Of a DNA stretch of 64,000 nt, positions 41,831 to 51,546 are shown one piece after another; position 1 is the stretch's first letter; each line of letters opens with the position of its first letter. Below the pieces are notes generated by a model. It made no database searches and was not told where the DNA came from. It saw only the letters and a program-made list of their open reading frames with translations. Both the position numbers and the translations under genes were made by a program. The stretch covers positions 98,385,705 through 98,449,704 of the forward strand of contig NC_087062.1 of NCBI RefSeq assembly GCF_963678635.1, read 5' to 3'. Origin of the DNA: Symsagittifera roscoffensis. Taxonomy: Eukaryota; Xenacoelomorpha; Acoela; Convolutidae.

Positions 41831-44800
41831 ATGGCAGACCGATTCTGGAACTCTATGCCCACGGCTCTGCAGAGGCCCACTCTTGACGAGCTGTACAGAC
41901 GCTTGAGGGACCTGGACCACACCCAGATCGACGAGAGAATGGCGGTGATGTTGAATGCGATCCTCCAGTTGGAGGACCAGGGCGAGTGCAGGGAGTCTGC
42001 GACGGAGGCTGTCTTGATCGTCGGCTACACCACCGAGGGCATATCGAATCGAGCACAGACCAGATGGTTGTCTTGGAATGCGGATGGAGGAGTAAGGGGC
42101 TTTGACTTGGCAAGAAATCCTGGCCTGAGTAACAACACCGAACACGGCGCAGGAGAGTTCCCGCTACCGACGAGGCCAACAGCCAGATCCACGGGCCAGA
42201 GCTCGAGTAAGGTGCCATCGATGTCGCGAGCGCAACAGACGACCGAGGCATATCCGGAGCTGGGAGTCCTAAAGAGAGAGCTTGAGAAGGCGCTGAAGGA
42301 AAGGAATAAGGCGAATCTCGATCGGGATCAGGCGAAGTTGGATAGGGAGAAGCTTCAGCTGGAGAGAGACCAGGCAGTCGACGAGCGAGATCAGACGTTG
42401 AAGTTACTTGAGATGCTAAGGGCGGAACATCAGCAGGAGCTAAAGGTGCGGGAGAACGCCGCGAATCGCGATCAACTAAAGTCGGAGTTGGAAAGGATAG
42501 AACAACGACAACGCGAGCTTGACGCACAAAAGGGAGCCAGGTCAAACGAACGAGTGGTGACAAGCTCAAGGCCAGAGTCGCGCATGGAGGTGGATGAAGC
42601 TCCCAGGGCTAGAGGACGGTTCAACCTTGACCGCGAGGCCAGGGAACACATGAGTGAAGGGTTGGAGGTCTGGATACCGAATGACGCGACGCCCTCCTTG
42701 CGCAATCTAGAGACCCAACCTGTACGTCCTCTGATGGATGTGGTGTTACCAGGATATACACCAACCTCGACCTCGAGCGGCAGTCAGGTGAGTGGCGCCT
42801 CATCGCGCCTGAAGGAGTTGGGTGAGAAGTTGCAGCAGCAGAGTCGTGAAAGAACGACAAGGCCAGAGCTTCCCCTGACTTGGAGAGAACAGCCGGTCAG
42901 AAACGTCGTGATCGCGAGCTACAAGAAGAACACAGAGGGGAACTACCACAAGCATAGTCGGCTGGACTGGAATGCGGAACAGCAAGCCAGGAGGGACTGC
43001 TTCCACGACGCAGCCTGGGTGCAGTATCTAGCGCCACCTCGTGTGCCAGAGGGTGCGGTTCACCTGATTATAGGGGACAGCCTGGTGCGGGTGTTGACCC
43101 AGATCCGGTCACATTGGCAGACGGGAGTCTTGAGTTTCGCTGGAGCTGCTACGCTACAGATGTTGGCAACTCTGGACATGCTAGGAATGACCAAAGTTTA
43201 CACAGTCACCTTGATGGTTGGGACCAACGACGTGTCGAGAGGAGAAGCAAGGAAAGTGACGAGGCTGTGCGACAAGATGAGTTGCCTTCTTGAGGAGCTG
43301 AGGATCCAAATGGATCCCATCCTGCTGACGATATGCACGGTCCCCTATAACATGATGTTTGATCAACACTCCCTAGAGATGAACCAGAGGGTGCGGAGCC
43401 TGAACAAGGCGATCCGAGAAATACACCGAAACAGTGTGCTTCCTCTCAGGCTGTTGGACGTTGCAGAACGCATGGAGAACAAGGGATTCCCTGAAGACAC
43501 CTCGAAAGATGGAATCCATTTCGATAGGCCAAGGGGAGCTGAGTGGCTGGACGACGTCTTCCAGGAACACATAAACACGCTAGAAGCGGACCTGCTGGAG
43601 ACAGCCCAATTCACTTTAGGGCCACCTCCCAACCCACCATTCCTTGCCTCGAGGGCCTTGGCTGGTCGATTGGGAGCGAGAGTTGATACTAGAGATAGCT
43701 CGAGGAGCAATCAGACCCGATTGCAGAGTGCCACACCAATGGAGTCGGAGGAGGTAGAGTCATCAACACCTCCGGCCTCGGCGATGTCCTCCGTGGTGGT
43801 GGCAGATGGCAGGAGAGAAAAGAAGTCTAGGGAGACTACCCGCTTGAGATATCCTGAGAAGGTGAAGGAACTGGATCTGGAGACCTTGGAATGCAGACGA
43901 GAGTTGGCGGAAACCCTGGGGATCGAACGAGTGTCGCACGAGGATTTGAATAGACATCATTGCATAGACTGGTTGAAGGCTCATGAGGCGCACTTCTCGA
44001 GGGCGAAGTTGATGGAGACCACAGACCTGACGGGAATTCCCACAAAAACGATCATGGGACCCATTAATTACAGACCTCTCAAGCTGCTGGGGAGTCCGGG
44101 ACTTATAGCAGAACCTCCCAAGCACCGAACCAGCATCGCCAGAATCAGGTTGGCAACCCCGGCACAGTTGAAGGTGGTAGACAAGCTACTCAATCCGGGA
44201 GGAACGGGATTGCCAGACGCCGCTTACGAAGGCTCGAAATTGGCGGAAGATCCCAGGTACGGGAAGCCCTGTGGTGGCACCCAACTGGCCAAAACTCTGG
44301 CAGTTTACGATAGAACAGATCCAGCTGCGGCAAGAGTAGTCATTGTGGCGGGATCGGACTTCGAAGGAACGTCTCCCAAGTTGTTCTGGCCGGAGACTCT
44401 GGTATACTCCTTGCCAGGAGCCGAATTGAATCAGATGTTGACTCTAGTGGTAGCAATAAAGTCGGAGATGCCCTGTGAACCTGAACTGCTATTGTTTGCA
44501 GGGATGAATGATCACCTGCACGCGATGGGACTTCTTGAGCAACTAAAGGGGGATGAAATTCCGACATCAAAGAAGATATGGGAGGCTATTCAGGCGTTAT
44601 TTGCGGCGATGAATGAGGTACAAGAGAACGTAGCCTCGAGATTTGGGTCCAAGACGAAGGTGGTGTTTACCACATCCCCGGGATACGCAAGTATGCCACC
44701 CGCCCTACAATTCGTGTACGCGGTCTTGATCCTGATAGCAGAAGGGAGTGAATGGCGGATTCTGATGGCAGCCCCCAATCGAGAGCTGGAGCCATTGAAC

Positions 44801-46480
44801 TTGAGGCTTTACAAATCAGAATTGCCGGCGGCATGGGCTGACATATCTCATGCACTGAGGGGCTTTTACGGACTGGCCGACGTCCTGATTGTATTGGATG
44901 AGGTACTCTTGCTAGAGATATCGAACTTTGCTAGACAACTCAAGTTCAGCCCAGTCATCGGGGACGACCACCCGGCGATAAAACAGTTGACGGCCAGCCT
45001 GTGGTTCCGGAGTATGGATGTGAAAGTCGCAAATTCCACCAGCAGGACTAGAGGTCCCAGCAACGAGAGAAGAAATGTGGTCGAGACGGAGAAACAGTTA
45101 GAATCGATGAAATATCGCTTGACTCAAGAGAATGGCTGGTGGCCATTCCTGACACCAAGGCTGGAGAACGTCACGAATAAAACGAGGGAGGAAGCACCAC
45201 TCCTCGTGAAACAAATCTGGAGTTTTCTAGAGAAGCAACTGGAGCTAGCGGAAACGAGAGACATGACGGTGGTTAGATTTGTCTCGGCCGCCAATGAAGT
45301 GACGATTGGAGGATTTTGGAGAGAGCACGCCAACGGCGAATTGAAGACTAGGAGAGATTACGAGATTCTCAAGTTCTTGAGTCCTTGCTGGGAGAGACAA
45401 TTCTTGGCAGGAGTGTTCGGCACCACGGCGACTATCTTCGGAGCCTTCGTACAGGAGATACTGGGCATGTCCATCAGCCTGCTCTTGGCTCTGTATTTGG
45501 TTTACCCCAGATACTTGTTCAACATGGGCCCAGCATACATGTTTAGTCGAGGGGTGGAGACACTTCGAGTTGATGGGTATCTGGCACTAATACTCTTGAC
45601 CCATGGGGAATTGGTGTCGTTTCATCGGTTAATGGAATATGGAGAACCTCTGTCTATGGGGAGAGTCCACACGAGCACTGAAACCAGCTCCTACAAGTGT
45701 GCCGCAGGGTTGAAGACACTGCTGGTGCAATACCTCATGATGCAGAATCGATACATGACGGGTGAAGATGAGAACCCAACCTCGAGAGAAGAATGGGAGA
45801 AGGCGAACAGAGGGATGCCTCTGTTGACGGACCTGTGCCTGGCAATGAGGTCGGACCCAATGGGGATAATCCGGGGTCTAGAGGAGGTGGTGACCTGCAT
45901 CTATGGTCCAGCAGTGACGTACGCGTTTCCAGATCCCCTGGTGATAACGTATCGTCACTCGGTGACGCACTTGAGTCTCATCAGCGTACTGGATGGTACA
46001 GCGCTGAATTGGTGTCAGCAGGAGGTGCTCAGGGCGCGTATGAGCAACACGGTACTCTTCGGAAAAGTGAAAGATGCCGAGATGATGGTGTGCAACTTCA
46101 GGGGACAAATGCAATGTAGAATGGGAGGCAAGCGAGAGGGCCCCATTGAAATGTATCCAAAGTTTTGGAACCTAAACCCATTGACGGCCAACGGACGAGA
46201 AGTCTTGAGAATCCCCGCCTGGAAGGAGTGCTTTGCACTAGTCAAGAGGGAGCTGGAGGCCATAATGGAGAAAGAGATCCTACCAGCCACCATGCCTGAG
46301 TTCCCGACAGTCAGGAGGATGACCTTGGGAATGAATAGTCCCTTGGTGGTTCCCTCCATAATGGCGAGGATGACGGCGGAGGAAATGCAGAAGGATGGAA
46401 CAAGACGGCGGAGGAAATGCAGAAGAGGAACAAGACGAGGAACACTTCCCGGACGTGGTGGGTGGCCCTCGAAACATTGA
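41831..46480 (+). CDS. element 1 ORF2, 1549 aa, SGNH/GDSL-hydrolase-like
   Basis: Starts at ATG 41831. Residues about 145-240 form a charged coiled coil (repeated DRDQ/ERDQ). Residues about 405-590 have the SGNH hydrolase blocks in order and spacing: IIGDS (Ser417), a Gly after it (FAGAAT), GTND (Asn466) and DGIH (Asp560, His563). The family usually cleaves ester bonds of lipids or acetylated sugars. Residues about 835-1050 look like a second, degenerate SGNH fold: VAGSDF, PGAELN, GMND (891-894) and GDDHP (1044-1048). A hydrophobic stretch lies near 1191-1227. The rest is unassigned. It occupies the position of an env-type gene, but I see no clear signal peptide. Catalysis is inferred from motifs only. 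Confidence 0.8.
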   Translation: MADRFWNSMPTALQRPTLDELYRRLRDLDHTQIDERMAVMLNAILQLEDQGECRESATEAVLIVGYTTEGISNRAQTRWLSWNADGGVRGFDLARNPGLSNNTEHGAGEFPLPTRPTARSTGQSSSKVPSMSRAQQTTEAYPELGVLKRELEKALKERNKANLDRDQAKLDREKLQLERDQAVDERDQTLKLLEMLRAEHQQELKVRENAANRDQLKSELERIEQRQRELDAQKGARSNERVVTSSRPESRMEVDEAPRARGRFNLDREAREHMSEGLEVWIPNDATPSLRNLETQPVRPLMDVVLPGYTPTSTSSGSQVSGASSRLKELGEKLQQQSRERTTRPELPLTWREQPVRNVVIASYKKNTEGNYHKHSRLDWNAEQQARRDCFHDAAWVQYLAPPRVPEGAVHLIIGDSLVRVLTQIRSHWQTGVLSFAGAATLQMLATLDMLGMTKVYTVTLMVGTNDVSRGEARKVTRLCDKMSCLLEELRIQMDPILLTICTVPYNMMFDQHSLEMNQRVRSLNKAIREIHRNSVLPLRLLDVAERMENKGFPEDTSKDGIHFDRPRGAEWLDDVFQEHINTLEADLLETAQFTLGPPPNPPFLASRALAGRLGARVDTRDSSRSNQTRLQSATPMESEEVESSTPPASAMSSVVVADGRREKKSRETTRLRYPEKVKELDLETLECRRELAETLGIERVSHEDLNRHHCIDWLKAHEAHFSRAKLMETTDLTGIPTKTIMGPINYRPLKLLGSPGLIAEPPKHRTSIARIRLATPAQLKVVDKLLNPGGTGLPDAAYEGSKLAEDPRYGKPCGGTQLAKTLAVYDRTDPAAARVVIVAGSDFEGTSPKLFWPETLVYSLPGAELNQMLTLVVAIKSEMPCEPELLLFAGMNDHLHAMGLLEQLKGDEIPTSKKIWEAIQALFAAMNEVQENVASRFGSKTKVVFTTSPGYASMPPALQFVYAVLILIAEGSEWRILMAAPNRELEPLNLRLYKSELPAAWADISHALRGFYGLADVLIVLDEVLLLEISNFARQLKFSPVIGDDHPAIKQLTASLWFRSMDVKVANSTSRTRGPSNERRNVVETEKQLESMKYRLTQENGWWPFLTPRLENVTNKTREEAPLLVKQIWSFLEKQLELAETRDMTVVRFVSAANEVTIGGFWREHANGELKTRRDYEILKFLSPCWERQFLAGVFGTTATIFGAFVQEILGMSISLLLALYLVYPRYLFNMGPAYMFSRGVETLRVDGYLALILLTHGELVSFHRLMEYGEPLSMGRVHTSTETSSYKCAAGLKTLLVQYLMMQNRYMTGEDENPTSREEWEKANRGMPLLTDLCLAMRSDPMGIIRGLEEVVTCIYGPAVTYAFPDPLVITYRHSVTHLSLISVLDGTALNWCQQEVLRARMSNTVLFGKVKDAEMMVCNFRGQMQCRMGGKREGPIEMYPKFWNLNPLTANGREVLRIPAWKECFALVKRELEAIMEKEILPATMPEFPTVRRMTLGMNSPLVVPSIMARMTAEEMQKDGTRRRRKCRRGTRRGTLPGRGGWPSKH
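46372..46433 (+). repeat. 32-bp near-tandem duplication at the ORF2/ORF3 boundary
   Basis: GACGGCGGAGGAAATGCAGA begins at 46372 and again at 46404. The first unit is 32 nt and the second 30 nt (a GAT/A difference). 32 is not a multiple of three, and its removal would place the ORF2 frame in the ORF3 frame. Confidence 0.9.
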
Positions 46481-49215
46481 AGGAAATGGAGGACTGCTTG
46501 AAGAAGTTGGACAGTGGAATAGCTCGCAGGCGACGCAATTGGGCCACCCAGCAAAAAGCCGAGGTTAATAAGATAGAGATGGCAAGTCATCTGAAGAGGT
46601 CCTGGCAGAGTTTGTTGAAGGATCATTTTGAAGAGGCGATGAGAACATCCTCATCAGCACCGCCACTAATGGCGAATCCCTTCGTTAGAACTGCGGGACA
46701 ATTAATGTTCACCTGGAGTCTGGTGGGAGTAGAGTTGGAGACATTGACCTCGTATGACAGGCTGAAGTTGGGAAGCAAGAAGCTAGAGGTGTATCAGGCA
46801 CTGATGCAACACGTGGCCAGGGACAATTCAGGCTTGAGCCTGGCTAGAAGAAAAGATGCCACATGTTTCTTGAGATGGACAATGTCAATGATGTCTGATA
46901 GCACCATCCTGGCATGCCACCAGAGAGCAAGTGGAAGTAAGACCATGGAGAGAAGAGTCTCAACGATCATCTTGAACGTATATCAGAGTACAGGAATAGA
47001 GAAAGAAGATGGTTCCAGACTATCCTTAGAGAACCATCGAAAGCTGGACGAGGTACGGAGGTTCTCTAATAAGAAGTTCGAGGAAGAACATGATGTTCAC
47101 CGTAACCTGGCCTCGTCAGAACAGTACTCGAGACTCAGTGAGAAGGGGGAATACCAATATGTGTCTGGAGTGATGGGAATAGCCTACAATCCCTTCTTAG
47201 ACTCGGAAGCTGGAGGAGCCCACAGAAACCATGAGGTAGCGGAGCTACTGAAGTTTTGGACAGAAAGGATAATGGAGATAGACGCGGTGGAGAAAGAGGG
47301 GCCGAGCCTGGGCCTGATTCTTGAGAAAACACCAGAGGTGATGAGCATACCGCGCTCAAACAAGAGAGTTGAAGTGAGCATGGGCGGTGGAGATGGCTTG
47401 TTAACCACGAACTTGGGAGTGATATGGAAGCTACTAAGACCCTCCTGGTGTCCACATCCCCATGCGAGTCTAATCGAGGAAACCACCGAGCGAGTGAGGT
47501 TAGCACCAACGGAAGATGAAGATCTGGCGAAGTTGAGTGTGCTACATAAGCTAATCACACCCCAGATGCAAGAGCCAAGCGAAAGGACAAGCGACCCCGG
47601 GTCAGCGAAGAAATTGGAGCCGGGTAGCTGTCTGGATTCGACGTGTGGGAACGGAGAGCACATCTGCGATGGACGGTCATGCGTCAGAATACTGTCGTTT
47701 CAAAAAGAAGACCTGGTCACTTGGTTCGAAGACATCACAGAAAGGGAGAAAAGTGAAGTGCAAATAATAGCGGAATGTTACGCGAGAACCACGGTGAATA
47801 TAGCGACAGCTCTCGGATTCTTCTCGAGAATGTGTGGTCTGCAGGCACTGGAGAGACTGGAGTCTGAACATCATTTAGTGACGGCGTTGAGCGTAGAATC
47901 ATGGCCCGGGGTGTTGCAGGTGACTCAAAAACACATCCGGAGCTGGAAAGTTGGTCTTGAGGCGGAAATGGGATTTCCCCTGAGCGAAGCTTATGGCTTG
48001 CCATTGAACGCGAAATCGCTGATAGGGTCAATGATGGCCAACTTGTGCGGAAGTCACTACCCGCTACACATGGCGATGGTGGAAGTGTCCAGCCAGAGAA
48101 TACTGGTGGACAAGGCCTTCTCAGTGCCCAAGTGCGTGAGGTTGGCTCGGATGTCGCATCACTCGCACAAGTTGTTGAGAAAAATCAAAGGGACAGTACC
48201 AAAAGAATTGAGAGATGACTTAAGCGAAATCTGGGGAGAAGATCTTCTGAAGTTGGAAAGAGAAAACACAAGCGATCACGAGAGACAAAACGTGATCGGG
48301 AAACCTGTGGGAAGTACTCCGAACCTGGAAGACAACGACACGATGCACGAGAAAATGATGGAGCTTGAGCCTCTCTTGGAAGCCTCAGGGGAGCGTAATC
48401 TCAGGAGCATTGAGATCTCTCATGGGGAATGCCCATGCCACTGTTTGGCACAAACGATGTGGTATCCAGATCACAAGAACCTTTGCCTGGTGTGGGATGT
48501 GGAAGAGATTCGGTCGATCGGACTACCGGATCACCGGCAGAAGGTGACACTCTTAGTAGTGAGTACGATGTTAGCTCTGAGATGGATAGAAGAGAATATA
48601 ACGAAGTATCGGGAGGCGACGACGCCAACGGCTGAGTCAATATACGCGATAGACTACAGCAGGAGACTCGAGTTGTTTGAGACTGCGTGCAAAGTATTCG
48701 CCATACCGACGGAAGTCAGGCACGTATGGAGTCGCTTGAGGTACTTTCCATGGTTTCGGGCGACACTGACGTCTTGGTTGTACAGGGCAACGAAAGATCA
48801 CATGAGAAAACATCAAAAGGAGTATCGACAGTTCCAGGCCGAGATTGGGCCGGAAGCTTTCAAGAGACCCCTGCTAACCCATCGTAATGCGATCACGACG
48901 GGATGGAAGAGAGTGGGTAAGATGTCTAGAGACAATACCAAAGCGAGGGAGTCGATACTAGAGGAAGACCTGGCGAAGAACGTGAGCTTGAGCCTGCACA
49001 ACTCCTTTTGCTTGAACCGAGAAGCTAGGGTGAAGGCACTACCCAACCAAGCAAAGAGATTGCAGGAGCAGAGAGAATGGATGCGATCCTATGAACAGCT
49101 GAAGGCTTGGGAGGAGATTGTGATTAGTTCCGATGATGAAGAGGAACTGTTGAGACAGTTTGCCGCATCTAGCACTTCAGGATGCAGTACCTCCAAGGCG
49201 AAGAGTACGAGATGA
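46417..49215 (+). CDS. element 1 ORF3, 932 aa, unknown function
   Basis: Starts at ATG 46417 and overlaps the end of ORF2 by 64 nt in another frame (-1 relative to ORF2). I recognise no family. Visible features are a basic N-terminus, a Cys-rich patch near residue 400 (CLDSTCGNGEHICDGRSC), a CHCLAQTMW motif near 670 and an acidic C-terminal stretch (SSDDEEE). The overlap contains a 32-bp near-duplication whose length equals the frame change, so ORF3 may be the detached C-terminal half of ORF2. Confidence 0.75.
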   Translation: MQKRNKTRNTSRTWWVALETLKEMEDCLKKLDSGIARRRRNWATQQKAEVNKIEMASHLKRSWQSLLKDHFEEAMRTSSSAPPLMANPFVRTAGQLMFTWSLVGVELETLTSYDRLKLGSKKLEVYQALMQHVARDNSGLSLARRKDATCFLRWTMSMMSDSTILACHQRASGSKTMERRVSTIILNVYQSTGIEKEDGSRLSLENHRKLDEVRRFSNKKFEEEHDVHRNLASSEQYSRLSEKGEYQYVSGVMGIAYNPFLDSEAGGAHRNHEVAELLKFWTERIMEIDAVEKEGPSLGLILEKTPEVMSIPRSNKRVEVSMGGGDGLLTTNLGVIWKLLRPSWCPHPHASLIEETTERVRLAPTEDEDLAKLSVLHKLITPQMQEPSERTSDPGSAKKLEPGSCLDSTCGNGEHICDGRSCVRILSFQKEDLVTWFEDITEREKSEVQIIAECYARTTVNIATALGFFSRMCGLQALERLESEHHLVTALSVESWPGVLQVTQKHIRSWKVGLEAEMGFPLSEAYGLPLNAKSLIGSMMANLCGSHYPLHMAMVEVSSQRILVDKAFSVPKCVRLARMSHHSHKLLRKIKGTVPKELRDDLSEIWGEDLLKLERENTSDHERQNVIGKPVGSTPNLEDNDTMHEKMMELEPLLEASGERNLRSIEISHGECPCHCLAQTMWYPDHKNLCLVWDVEEIRSIGLPDHRQKVTLLVVSTMLALRWIEENITKYREATTPTAESIYAIDYSRRLELFETACKVFAIPTEVRHVWSRLRYFPWFRATLTSWLYRATKDHMRKHQKEYRQFQAEIGPEAFKRPLLTHRNAITTGWKRVGKMSRDNTKARESILEEDLAKNVSLSLHNSFCLNREARVKALPNQAKRLQEQREWMRSYEQLKAWEEIVISSDDEEELLRQFAASSTSGCSTSKAKSTR

Positions 49216-49645
49216 ATGGGCAAATCGGATGGATCTTGAGTCTTGAGAGGGAAAGGGGGCTTGAGTGTGAATCCGAGTGAAACTTGGATTCACGAAAAAG
49301 AAATTTTAACAAAGCAAATATTGTTACTAATATACTATATCTATTATATAAATCGAAATGCTGCATGACAATTTCCTGATTGAATAGGACAAAAGAGATT
49401 TTAAAATGGTTGGCTTGAAAAGCGAAAATTCAAAGGTGCAGGCAAGTGCAGATTTTGGTTGCTGTTTAGCAATAGTGTGAAAATTTTAAATGGTCGTGAA
49501 TTTTGGGGTGTAGATAATCTTAAATTTGCTGCAAACTTCTGTAAATGACCACTGGCACTGTATCTTGAGCAACACTCGGTTTTTCTGGGACTCACTGGCA
49601 GAAGACAGCGCGCGATGAGGACATCGATCTCGAGTCCGGGGAGTA
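49216..49645 (+). other. element 1 3' untranslated region
   Basis: From the ORF3 stop to the 3' LTR. AT-rich with CTTGAG motifs. It ends in a purine-rich tract (GTCCGGGGAGTA, 49634-49645) that would serve as the polypurine plus-strand primer. Confidence 0.65.
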
Positions 49646-50532
49646 TGTGCCAGTCGGTCATATTTGGAAGTTTGACCTTGAGAAGAGCAGAAAACACTTG
49701 ATTTTGGAGTGAAATTTAAATTTTTAAAATTTCGAATGGAACATGTCATGCACGATTTTCTCGCGAGAACTGAAAATCAGAAAAAGAAAGGAGAACAATT
49801 TAAGACACACACGCGGGAAAGTTGTCATATAAAAAACGAGTGGGAAATTGCTATTCGCAATTTCCATCATAGTGAACAAGAGTAGAGCTGTCCTGTCTGG
49901 AATAGAAGACGGAGTATTCCCGAGAGAGCAATTATTCGAGCTGAACCGGAGTGAACCTTCGACGGAAAGGTGGACAGCTTGAGTGTCCCAATGGTCCACA
50001 TAAAACTTCGTTCTTGAGTTCAAACTTACCCTTACCATTCAAACTGATAAACATTGAACTTATCTAGTTACCTTAGTTAATTCTAGAGTTGCTCACCCAT
50101 TTAATTACTTCCTGGTTCTTGAGCGCATCAACATGTGAGTCCTTAATTTAAATTTCTAGAGTGTGTTTTACGATTGTTATGTTGAGGTAAGGCGAGTTTT
50201 AGGTTGATCCATCTGAAATGGATCAAAGTTACACTGTCTAATAAAAAGTAACTTAACGGATTGTTCCAACCCGGTTTTTAACGGCGTTCATGTATTTTGG
50301 GTATCTAGAGACCTAAGTATGGGGACGTTTCTAATTCTAGAGTGGGGGGATATTTTAGTAGTAGCCTTTAAGCTGTGACGGGTCGTAGTCTCATGTCACA
50401 AGCGAACCGAATTGGCTCCGACTGATTTGAGGCGGAAAAACACAAGAGATAGTGTCCCTGACTCCCGAGCCAATAGTTATAGGGCCTATTTTTCTTAAGC
50501 CTCGTGTGTGACTGTAGTAGACGAATGTTACA
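49646..50532 (+). repeat. element 1 3' LTR, 887 bp
   Basis: Same length and, by eye, same sequence as 29072-29958. Followed by ATTCTATC, the continuation of the target site. Confidence 0.95.
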
Positions 50533-50617
50533 ATTCTATCAAAGACTTATAGTGCACTTTTCATTTATGATGACTTCAACATAAACGACTTTGAACACTT
50601 ATCATCTCCTTTTTATC
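50533..50617. other. host flank between element 1 and LTR fragment
   Basis: Identical to 57782-57866 in the second copy; no feature. Confidence 0.7.
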
Positions 50618-51546
50618 TGTAACATTCGCCCGGAAGATACATATCGACGGATAACAAAACTAAGTCTTAAGACGACTGGCTAGCGTCTAAACAGAGCTTT
50701 GCATGTTTTTCACCGTCTCTACCAAGCCAGTACTTTTCGGTGGTCTTTCTTACATCAGGCTGACAAAAACGTTACTGTTCTCCGGCTTCGACCAGAACGC
50801 TCAAATTAACTGAATTACATGCGAAATTAGTGAGCTCATGGCTGGGTCTCTGTATCCCCAGACCACGAGGTCACTCCTAAAAATGTGACATTCGACCAGA
50901 ATGGCCAAAATGCAGTCTCTGCAGAATTCAGGATTTTAGCAGTGAACCTTCCGGATTGGCGATTTAGAACGGATAAGGACGTTATTTGAATGATTGGCCA
51001 AACGGTGAAGGCTAGAAGATTCTGGAATTCTAAATTTTAAATTTTCGAAGTGATGACGTAACATTTCTGAGAAATGTTAAAACGGCCATTTTGGCTAAAA
51101 AAGCAGAAAGAAACAGAACAACTTTATCTGCGATTACGAACAGTACGAAAATCGAGACTAAAAAACAACAACGAACTACCGAACAGCAGAGGACGTTCCG
51201 AGTTGCAACTATTGTGCTGTTACAATAGTTGCAAGGCCGTTGCGAACAACGGTGAAGGGTAAAAACCAGCCCTCCGAGTTAGCGTGAACCTGAGGTTAAG
51301 GAGCTTGATTCGCCGGATTCAAGAATCCGGAAGGGTCTCGGGACGGGAACTTTTATGAACTTGTATTGAATTTTAGCATCCTGTCATGTCCTGACTTGAA
51401 TTTAACCGATATTTTGATTAGTTTTGACAAGGATGAGGTGCTAGGAGTTGGGGGAAAGGGTTGATCCATCTTCGATGATGATTTTTATCTACTGAACAAA
51501 AACAATAGTAATATAATAAGTAGTAGCCCTGTTTTTAGGAGTGACC
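50618..51546 (+). repeat. truncated element-2-type LTR
   Basis: Matches 57867-58801 with a 6-bp indel and a few substitutions, but ends at GTGACC where the tandem-duplication junction joins minisatellite sequence. It lacks most of the right inverted-repeat arm and all internal element sequence. Confidence 0.9.

Larger units (their letters stand above)
29072..50532 (+). mobile_element. element 1: 21.5-kb Ty3/gypsy-type LTR retrotransposon
   Basis: Bounded by 887-bp direct repeats that I read as identical, beginning TGTG and ending TACA. ATT (or AATT, depending on whether the last LTR base is counted) is duplicated at the borders. The undisturbed target is visible in the second tandem copy at 57781. 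Order: LTR, PBS, 2.5-kb repeat-rich leader, Gag-Pol ORF, 0.5-kb gap, ORF2, overlapping ORF3, purine tract, LTR. The domain order PR-RT-RH-IN places it in the Ty3/gypsy group. At about twice or more the usual length of such elements it is a giant. Identical LTRs and an open Gag-Pol imply very recent insertion. Confidence 0.95.

Noticed and set aside
41831-46480. ORF2 as a classical retroviral envelope
   Set aside because: No clear N-terminal signal peptide, fusion-peptide layout or C-terminal anchor; the SGNH blocks explain the best-conserved-looking parts.
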